Source: Peptacetobacter sp.
GTDB lineage: Bacteria; Bacillota; Clostridia; Peptostreptococcales; Peptostreptococcaceae
Assembly (NCBI RefSeq): GCF_029264495.1
Contig: NZ_JARIBH010000028.1
Span: 1 to 39,418 of the forward strand
DNA: 39,418 nucleotides
Direction of reading: 5' to 3'
Under the pieces are notes generated by a model. The model saw only the letters and a program-made list of their open reading frames with translations, had not been told where the DNA came from and did no database searches. Positions 33,197-39,418 of this stretch are shown here, in pieces. The position numbers were made by a program, and so were the translations under genes. The stretch's first letter is position 1. Every line of letters starts with the position of its first letter.

Positions 33197-34858
33197 ATGG
33201 CAAATGAAACAGTATCATCTAACTTTATAAAAAATATAATAACAGATGATTTAAAAACAGGAAAACATAAAAGTATCATAACTCGTTTCCCACCAGAACC
33301 AAATGGTTACCTACACATAGGACATGCAAAAAGTATTTGTTTAAACTTTGGTCTTGCTAAAGAATTTTCTGGTAAAGTAAATATGAGATTCGATGATACA
33401 AACCCTACAAAAGAAGATGTAGAATATGTAGAATCAATAAAAAATGATGTTAATTGGTTAGGTTTTAATTGGGATAATCTATTCTTTGCATCAAATTATT
33501 TTGAAGAAATGTACAATAGAGCTGTTTTACTTATAAAAAAAGGTAAAGCTTTTGTATGTGATTTAAATGCAGATCAGATAAGAGAATACAGAGGTACTCT
33601 TACTGAACCTGGAAAAGAAAGTCCTTATAGAAATAGATCTATTGAAGAAAATTTAGATTTATTTGAAAGAATGAAAAATGGTGAGTTTAAAGATGGAGAA
33701 AAAGTTCTTAGAGCTAAAATAGATATGTCTAGCCCTAATATAAACTTTAGAGATCCTGTTATATATAGAATTGCACATACTTCTCATCATAATACAGGTG
33801 ATAAATGGTGTATATATCCTATGTACGCTTTTGCTCATCCTATTGAAGATGCTATAGAAGGTATAACTCATTCTATCTGTACTCTTGAATTTGAAGAACA
33901 AAGACCTCTTTATGATTGGATTGTAAGAGAATGCGAAATGGAAAGTATTCCTAGACAGATAGAGTTTGCAAGATTAAATATGACTAATACTGTTATGAGT
34001 AAAAGAAAATTAAAACGGTTAGTTGATAATAATATTGTTGATGGTTGGGATGACCCTAGAATACCTACTATATCAGGTCTTAGAAGAAGAGGATACACTC
34101 CAGAATCAATAAGAAACTTCTGTGCTGAAATAGGTGTATCTAAAGCTGATTCTACTGTAGATAGTCAGTTACTAGATTTCTTCTTAAGAGAAGATTTACA
34201 GCCTAAAGCTCCTTTAGCCATGGCTGTTTTAAGACCTATAAAATTAGTTATAGACAACTATCCTGAAAATGAATCTGAAGTTTTAGAAATAGAAAATCAT
34301 GCAAAAGATGAAACTAAAGGAAAAAGAACAGTTACATTCTCTAAAGAATTATATATAGAACAAGAAGATTTTATGGAAGAACCTGTTAAAAAATACTTTA
34401 GATTATTCCCTGGAAATGAAGTAAGATTAAAAGGTGCTTATTTTGTAAAATGTACTGGTTGTGTTAAAGATGAAGATGGAAATGTAGTAGAAGTTCATTG
34501 TACATATGACCCAGGTACAAAAGGTGGAGAAAGTAATGATGGACGTAAAGTAAAATCTACAATACATTGGGTAGACAGTAAAACAGCTGTCCCAGCAGAA
34601 TTTAGATTATTTGAGCCATTAATACTTGATGATGTTGAAGAAAACAAAGGTAAAGATTTCTTAGAACAGATAAATCCTAATTCTCTTGAAATTCTAGAAG
34701 GTTTTGTTGAAGAAACTCAGTTAAAAGGAGCTAAACCTCTTGATAAATTCCAGTTCTTTAGAAATGGATTCTTCAGTGTAGATAGTAAATATACTACTGA
34801 CGAAAAGATGGTATTCAATAGAATAGTTCCATTAAAAAGTAAATTCAAATTAAAATAA
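33197..34858 (+). CDS. glnS: Glutaminyl-tRNA synthetase
   Basis: This class I synthetase has 553 residues, normal for GlnRS. It has the HIGH motif in [14 protein letters not shown] (40-43), the KMSKS-like VMSKRKL (266-272), the glutamine-pocket RFDDTNP (64-70), and the two C-terminal beta-barrels that read the anticodon (from about 340; [13 protein letters not shown] near the end is a GlnRS signature). A direct GlnRS implies that this organism does not rely only on GatCAB for Gln-tRNA. AGGAGGAAAATATA precedes the ATG. It is a single gene that ends in a perfect bidirectional terminator. Confidence 0.96.
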   Translation: MANETVSSNFIKNIITDDLKTGKHKSIITRFPPEPNGYLHIGHAKSICLNFGLAKEFSGKVNMRFDDTNPTKEDVEYVESIKNDVNWLGFNWDNLFFASNYFEEMYNRAVLLIKKGKAFVCDLNADQIREYRGTLTEPGKESPYRNRSIEENLDLFERMKNGEFKDGEKVLRAKIDMSSPNINFRDPVIYRIAHTSHHNTGDKWCIYPMYAFAHPIEDAIEGITHSICTLEFEEQRPLYDWIVRECEMESIPRQIEFARLNMTNTVMSKRKLKRLVDNNIVDGWDDPRIPTISGLRRRGYTPESIRNFCAEIGVSKADSTVDSQLLDFFLREDLQPKAPLAMAVLRPIKLVIDNYPENESEVLEIENHAKDETKGKRTVTFSKELYIEQEDFMEEPVKKYFRLFPGNEVRLKGAYFVKCTGCVKDEDGNVVEVHCTYDPGTKGGESNDGRKVKSTIHWVDSKTAVPAEFRLFEPLILDDVEENKGKDFLEQINPNSLEILEGFVEETQLKGAKPLDKFQFFRNGFFSVDSKYTTDEKMVFNRIVPLKSKFKLK

Positions 34859-34900
34859 TAAAAATATATAGAATAATCTTTGATTATACTTTTACAATAT

Positions 34901-34931
34901 AAAAAGACTAGAGAAAACTCTAGTCTTTTTT
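34901..34931. terminator. Bidirectional terminator overlapping the end of the zinc-ribbon gene
   Basis: A perfect 13-bp stem (AAAAAGACTAGAG with CTCTAGTCTTTTT, loop AAAA) lies between glnS and the convergent 34920 gene. The stop codon and last codons of that gene lie within the right arm. Confidence 0.92.
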
Positions 34932-35546
34932 GTTTGAAAATACTTTTTTACAAGTAAATTTTTCTATTACTTTTACCAATTCATCAAAATATGGAGCAAC
35001 AACATCGGACTCAACTTTTAATATTGTATCGAACTGAAGTTTTTCTCCATTTTTTTCATTTAACAAACCTTCTTCTTTTCCATATAGATATTCATTAAAT
35101 CTTTTTATTTTACTACCTGTTTCTTTCATTTCCAAAACCCATTTAATATCCGATTTTTTTACTTCATTATCTTTGGCATATTCATTTAAATTTCTCCAAC
35201 TCATAACATAACACTTTAACACATTATTTAAAAATCTTCTATATTTTAATGATCTTATTTTATCTTCAGAAATTTGTTCCATTTTATCAAAACTTGTTCC
35301 TTCAAATTCTTTAATCCATGCACCTACCATATTTTTTTCAATCATAATTTTTCTAAAAAGACCATCTTTTTCTACAGATAAACTTACTTCTTTTATAGCA
35401 TTATACATAAATCCGTAAATTTTTCCAAACTCACATCCACAATTGTTGCATACATACGGATTATCAACTTCCTCATTTACTTTTTTTCTATCTTCTATTT
35501 CTGATGCATCACTTAATCCACATATTGGGCAAATTATTTCTTCCAT
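34920..35546 (-). CDS. Zinc-ribbon hypothetical protein
   Basis: The protein has 208 residues. The N-terminal zinc ribbon has CPIC (C6, C9) and CNNCGC (C33, C36, C38). The rest is helical and charged, with no membrane helix; EKNMVGAWIKEFEG and YCRRFLNN-like KYRRFLNNVLKCYVMSW are its most distinctive blocks. I do not recognise a family. It is the third gene of a minus-strand run, 39 bases behind a gamma-glutamyltransferase gene. Its last codons (encoding NKKD and the stop) are inside the bidirectional terminator shared with glnS. The role is unknown; nucleic-acid or protein binding is typical for such ribbons but unproven. Confidence 0.78.
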   Translation of the reverse strand: MEEIICPICGLSDASEIEDRKKVNEEVDNPYVCNNCGCEFGKIYGFMYNAIKEVSLSVEKDGLFRKIMIEKNMVGAWIKEFEGTSFDKMEQISEDKIRSLKYRRFLNNVLKCYVMSWRNLNEYAKDNEVKKSDIKWVLEMKETGSKIKRFNEYLYGKEEGLLNEKNGEKLQFDTILKVESDVVAPYFDELVKVIEKFTCKKVFSNKKD

Positions 35547-35585
35547 TTTAAATCTCCATTTTCATTTATTAATTTATCTTATATT

Positions 35586-37256
35586 TTAATATATCGCAAC
35601 TGAACCATCACATCTTTTTTCTGTACCACAAATATATCCACCGTTTTTATTCTTTAAAATTATCTGTCCTCTACCCATATTTATTTTATCCGATACAACT
35701 TTTACATCATGACCTTTTTCTTTTAGCCCATTTGCAATATTTTCTTTCATATCATCTTCTATTTCTATACTCATACCATCAATCCATTGCCATCTAGGAG
35801 CATCTAAAGCTTCTTGAGGATTCATATTGAAATCAATTAAATTTGTTAATACTTGAAATTGTCCTTGTGGTTGCATAAATGCTCCCATAACACCAAAACA
35901 ACCTATTGCAGCATCATCTTTTTTAATAAATCCTGGAATTATAGTATGATATGGTTTTTTAAAAGGTTCTACTACATTATCGTGATTTTCATCTAAACTA
36001 AAGTTGTTTCCTCTATTATGAAGAGCTATACCTGTATTTGGTATAACAACTCCAGAACCAAAATTCATATAATTACTTTGTATATGAGATACCATATTTC
36101 CATCTTTATCAGATGTACATAAATATACAGTTCCTCCACAGAAAGGTTCTCCAGCTTTTGGTAAAATAGCTTTATCTTTTATTAACTCACTTCTTTTTTT
36201 AGCATATGATTGATTTAACATTTCATCTACAGAAACACTCATCTTTTCTCTATCTGTAACATATTTTTTAGAATCTGCAAATGCTAATTTCATACACTCA
36301 ATCATTTTATGAATATTATCTACAGTTTCTTTTTCTTCATCTAAATTTAATTCTTTTAATATATTTAATGCCATTAATACTGTTATTCCATGTCCATTTG
36401 GTGGAATTTCACAAATATCATAACCTTTATAGTTTGTGCTTATAGGTTCTACCCATTGAGGTCTATATCTTTCTAAATCCGATTTTCTTATCATACCACC
36501 GAATTTTTTACTATGTTTATCTATTAAATCAGCTATTCTTCCTCTATAAAAACTTTCTGCATTTGTAATTGCTATTTCTTCTAATGTTTTTGCTTGTTCT
36601 TCACATTTAAAAATATCTCCAGCATTAGGTGCTTTTTTATTTATTGTAAAAGTATCAAACCAATCTTTTAAAATATCTTTATCTGTTAGATTTATCTCTA
36701 TTTCCTTTTTTTCTATAGGTGTTTTTATATTATCGATTTCCTTTAAATCATTAGTATAATCTTCAAATGATTCCTTCCATAATTTTGCAACGTTTGGATA
36801 AACAATATACCCTTCTCTTGCATAATCAATCGCAGGCTTTAGACATTCATAAAGAGATAATTTTCCAAACTTTTTATTAAGTTCAGCCCATGCTGATGGT
36901 ATTCCTGGTACTGTAACTGCTCCAAAACCATGTCTTGGCATTTTTTCTAAACCTTTATATGCTTCTTTTGTCATAAGCTCTGGTGCAAATCCACTTGCAT
37001 TAAGACCGTATAATTTTTTTTCTGATTCTATCCAAACTAAAGAATACGCATCTCCACCAATTCCATTACTAGTTGGTTCTGTAACTGCTAATGTAGCAGC
37101 TGTTGCAACTGCTGCATCTACAGCATTTCCACCTTTTTTTAAAATTTCCAATCCTGCTTGAGCTGCTTGTGGATTTGATGTAGCAACTGCTCCATTTTTT
37201 GCATACATTACATTTCTTTCTGACTTATACCTATTTGACAAAACATTAAATTCCAT
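35586..37256 (-). CDS. Gamma-glutamyltransferase family protein, YwrD-like
   Basis: This Ntn-hydrolase has 556 residues. The nucleophile is T376 in FCGGTVYLCTSD, where the precursor would cleave itself into large and small subunits. The N-terminal KNGAVATSNPQAAQAG and EPTSNGIGGDAY, and HIQSNYMNFGSG and PYHTIIPG after the nucleophile, match the YwrD-type branch. It has no signal peptide, so it should be cytoplasmic, unlike secreted GGTs. Likely reactions are hydrolysis of glutathione or other gamma-glutamyl compounds. GGGGAG stands close before the ATG. It lies 30 bases behind a membrane protein gene and 39 bases before a zinc-ribbon gene. Confidence 0.92.
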   Translation of the reverse strand: MEFNVLSNRYKSERNVMYAKNGAVATSNPQAAQAGLEILKKGGNAVDAAVATAATLAVTEPTSNGIGGDAYSLVWIESEKKLYGLNASGFAPELMTKEAYKGLEKMPRHGFGAVTVPGIPSAWAELNKKFGKLSLYECLKPAIDYAREGYIVYPNVAKLWKESFEDYTNDLKEIDNIKTPIEKKEIEINLTDKDILKDWFDTFTINKKAPNAGDIFKCEEQAKTLEEIAITNAESFYRGRIADLIDKHSKKFGGMIRKSDLERYRPQWVEPISTNYKGYDICEIPPNGHGITVLMALNILKELNLDEEKETVDNIHKMIECMKLAFADSKKYVTDREKMSVSVDEMLNQSYAKKRSELIKDKAILPKAGEPFCGGTVYLCTSDKDGNMVSHIQSNYMNFGSGVVIPNTGIALHNRGNNFSLDENHDNVVEPFKKPYHTIIPGFIKKDDAAIGCFGVMGAFMQPQGQFQVLTNLIDFNMNPQEALDAPRWQWIDGMSIEIEDDMKENIANGLKEKGHDVKVVSDKINMGRGQIILKNKNGGYICGTEKRCDGSVAIY

Positions 37257-37286
37257 TTTCTCCCCTACTTTCTTTGTATAGCTTAT

Positions 37287-38066
37287 TTATTCTCCATGTA
37301 TTTTATAATATTTACATCCAAAAATACTTTGTCTATTACATTTTATCACTTGTTTAGGAAAATTATCTAAGTCATAGTATAAATATGATGGTATTTCTAC
37401 ATCCTCTTTTTCACCATCAATAATAACATTTAAATAATATCGTGTCATTCCTTTTGAAGATGATTTATTAGATTCTTTAGATAAAGCTGTTACAAATTCA
37501 TGATCTTTTTTTGAAAAAGTCAATGCATTATTTATATGATTATATGTAGATACAATTAAAAGACTCATACCAAGAATGACCAATAACATTTTACCCTTTT
37601 TTTCTTTTATATTTTTTATTTTTAACATTGCAAAATATATACAAATTAATATTAAATAATATACTATTACAAAAATAATCCCTGAATTATCTTCATACTT
37701 CAATTTTGGAGATGTGTATAATGCCAATAAAGCTATTGGTCCTGCTGAAACTGGAAACTCATAATGATATTTTGAATTCTTATCATTTTTAGGCAATTCT
37801 ATAATCATTTTAGGATATAAATAAATATATAATAGCCAAATAAAAATTAATTCTGCTGATAAAACTAAGTTCCTTATCATTGTCCCCATAAATAAACTTA
37901 TCAGCATTATTATAATCAAAATTTTATTTATTTTTTTTATAAATATCCTATCTTTTTTTATATCCTTTGTATTCCATCTATCTTTTATAGTATTTGTTTC
38001 ATCATAATTTTTTTTATTATCTTTTTTAGTATTAACTTTTTTATTTTTCATATTTTTTACTTTCAT
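37287..38066 (-). CDS. Uncharacterised membrane protein with basic N-terminus
   Basis: The protein has 259 residues from the ATG 38066, chosen because AGAGGTGATTATT precedes it; the in-frame GTG three codons earlier is part of that site. The first 45 residues are very rich in Lys, Asn and Asp and should be cytoplasmic. Four or five helices follow (about 49-66, 68-86, 104-120, 130-151 and 160-177). The last 75 residues include TRYYLNVIIDGEKEDVEIP and CNRQSIFGCKYYKIHGE with two cysteines and are probably extracellular. I do not recognise a family. It heads the run with the gamma-glutamyltransferase and zinc-ribbon genes. Confidence 0.75.
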   Translation of the reverse strand: MKVKNMKNKKVNTKKDNKKNYDETNTIKDRWNTKDIKKDRIFIKKINKILIIIMLISLFMGTMIRNLVLSAELIFIWLLYIYLYPKMIIELPKNDKNSKYHYEFPVSAGPIALLALYTSPKLKYEDNSGIIFVIVYYLILICIYFAMLKIKNIKEKKGKMLLVILGMSLLIVSTYNHINNALTFSKKDHEFVTALSKESNKSSSKGMTRYYLNVIIDGEKEDVEIPSYLYYDLDNFPKQVIKCNRQSIFGCKYYKIHGE

Positions 38067-38227
38067 AATAATCACCTCTTGACTATCTTTTTACCATTTA
38101 ATATCATTTTTTAATGGTTATTTAATCTTATTATCTCATTATATTTCTGTATTAACAATAAATTTATTTAACATTGAATCTATTCTTTTGAAACAGTAAA
38201 TTTAATGTTATAAATTTATAAATACCT

Positions 38228-38257
38228 TTGACTTATATGTACATATTTCATTATAAT
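38228..38257 (+). promoter_or_regulatory. Predicted promoter of the adaptor gene at 38307
   Basis: TTGACT (38228-38233) and TATAAT (38252-38257) are separated by 18 bases. Transcription would start about 42 bases before the ATG. This is one of the best sigma-A matches in the window. Confidence 0.7.
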
Positions 38258-38306
38258 AGTAATATGGATTTAAATTGTTTATATGAATTATTGAAAGGAG
38301 GAAATT

Positions 38307-39418
38307 ATGGCTTCAAAAATTAAAGGTTTCTTTGGAAAGATAAAAAACGGAATTTCTTCTGCTTTTTCAAATTGTAGAAATTTCATAAAAAATCATAAAA
38401 AAGGAACACTCGTTGTTATCGCAATAATTATAGCTGCTGGTTTTATACTTGGAACAGATTATATAAGAAGAATGAAAGAGGAAGAAAAAATACGGCAAAA
38501 ATATGAAATGTACAAAATACCAGAATATGAAAATATTGATATAAATGGTATGGTTACACCTAGAGAATCTAAACAATATGCTACACCTGAAAATAATACT
38601 TTAAGCGATATAAGTATAGAAAATGGTCAAGAAGTTAATGATGGAGATTTACTATTTACTACTAAGGATAATTCAGTTGTAGAACAGATAAATGTTTTAA
38701 AATCTCAATTATCTAGTTTAAATTCTCAAAAATCAAACTTAAGTAAAAATAATAAAGATAATATAAATGGTGCTGCTATATCTTCTGTAAATGGACAGAT
38801 TTCTTCAATAGAAGCTCAGATATCTGCATTAAATAATAGTGCTTATATAAAAAATACAGCTCCATTTGCCGGTAAAGTGTATATAAATAACCAAAATTCT
38901 ACTGATATGAATACTTCTTTTATATCTCTTGTAAGTAATGAATTCTTTATGAAAGGTTATGTTAGTGAAGATAATCTAAAAAAAGTTCAAATAGATCAAA
39001 CAGTTACTATAAAAGTAAATTCTAATGATGAAAAAATGACAGGTAGAATAAGTTATGTTTCTGATAGACCTACTTCTAAAAAAACAAAAGAAATGAAAGA
39101 TAATTTATCTTATTATGAAGTAGATATATCTTTTGAAAATCAAGAAGGATTAGTAAATGGATTCCATGTAGATGCAGATTTAGAAATAGTATCAAATGAA
39201 TACAAAGTTCCTACTAGTGCAATTTTAAAAACTGGTCATGAGGCTTATGTAATGAAAGATCTTGATGGTATTCTTAAAAAACAAGAAGTTACTATTGTTA
39301 AAACTGGAAAAGATATAACTAAAATTGTTACAAATCTTGAACCTGGAGATAAAATTTTAAAACATCCTGATAAAACTATGAAAGAAGGAGATGCTGTCCC
39401 TTCTGTAGGACTTGTTGA
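38307..39418 (+). CDS. HlyD/RND-type exporter adaptor protein (3' end outside window)
   Basis: The frame is open from ATG 38307 (AAAGGAGGAAATT upstream) to the window edge, giving 370 codons without a stop. Residues 1-31 are basic and amphipathic, one membrane helix follows (about 34-51), and the rest is extracellular. A lipoyl/barrel-sandwich domain is split by a short coiled region (INVLKSQLSSLNSQKSNL and SSVNGQISSIEAQISALN) and followed by beta-barrel strands (FMKGYVSEDNLKKVQIDQTVTIKVN) and a membrane-proximal region (VPTSAILKTGHEAYVMKD). This is the fusion-protein subunit that in Gram-positives works with a MacB-like ATPase and permease; those genes probably follow to the right. The left-edge ABC pair has no adaptor in view, but they are 35 kb apart. 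Confidence 0.9.
   Translation, partial: MASKIKGFFGKIKNGISSAFSNCRNFIKNHKKGTLVVIAIIIAAGFILGTDYIRRMKEEEKIRQKYEMYKIPEYENIDINGMVTPRESKQYATPENNTLSDISIENGQEVNDGDLLFTTKDNSVVEQINVLKSQLSSLNSQKSNLSKNNKDNINGAAISSVNGQISSIEAQISALNNSAYIKNTAPFAGKVYINNQNSTDMNTSFISLVSNEFFMKGYVSEDNLKKVQIDQTVTIKVNSNDEKMTGRISYVSDRPTSKKTKEMKDNLSYYEVDISFENQEGLVNGFHVDADLEIVSNEYKVPTSAILKTGHEAYVMKDLDGILKKQEVTIVKTGKDITKIVTNLEPGDKILKHPDKTMKEGDAVPSVGLV

Noticed and set aside
38367-38576. Minus-strand frame at the right edge
   Set aside because: It is antisense to the HlyD-type adaptor, whose frame is open to the window edge and has a strong promoter and ribosome site.

Overview
This window looks like the chromosome of a very A+T-rich, Gram-positive anaerobe of the class Clostridia. 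A Peptostreptococcaceae-type organism is the best guess, which is an inference from gene content and not a proven assignment. The evidence is the low G+C, the AGA-dominated arginine codons, strong AGGAGG-type ribosome sites, short hairpin terminators followed by T-runs, a lysine riboswitch, MEP-pathway IspH, a CD3072-type TudS protein and iron-dependent enzymes. I see no tRNA, rRNA, CRISPR array, transposase, phage gene or replication origin.

Layout. At 1-3303 (+) a MacB/LolD-type ABC ATPase, cut by the window edge, sits beside a large FtsX-type permease. From 3398 to 27577 nearly everything is on the minus strand: an orphan GltD/PreT-like flavoprotein; an aromatic amino acid block aroA-aroC-chorismate mutase-ydcF; ftsH; a six-copy 26-residue repeat protein; a seven-helix membrane protein; a five-gene run (histidine phosphatase, BaiN-like flavoprotein, cmk, plsC, ispH); a YitT-family protein; an RpiR regulator with a YqhD/BdhA-type alcohol dehydrogenase; a YtqB/MnmM-like methyltransferase; a lipoprotein with an RluB-type pseudouridine synthase; and lysC-lysA behind a lysine riboswitch with its own promoter and terminator. 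Two small plus-strand genes of unknown function (8539, 12667) interrupt this block.

From 27936 an AraC regulator and a MATE exporter form a plus-strand pair. The MATE gene uses CGT for nine of its ten arginines, unlike its surroundings. Then come two minus-strand membrane-anchored proteins (one unknown, one YpmS-like), glnS (+), a minus-strand trio (membrane protein, gamma-glutamyltransferase, zinc-ribbon protein) and, running off the right edge, an HlyD-type adaptor that probably heads another ABC exporter.

How the parts work together. lysC and lysA catalyse the first and last steps of lysine synthesis under lysine feedback. aroA, aroC and chorismate mutase take shikimate-3-phosphate to prephenate. 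cmk, plsC and ispH supply nucleotide, phospholipid and isoprenoid precursors. No obviously new multi-gene system is visible. The items most worth a second look are the 26-residue repeat protein, the seven-helix protein with a GDAFHLVPR motif, the codon-anomalous MATE gene with an inverted repeat upstream of its operon, a possible alternative pairing in the lysine riboswitch, and several uncharacterised envelope proteins.
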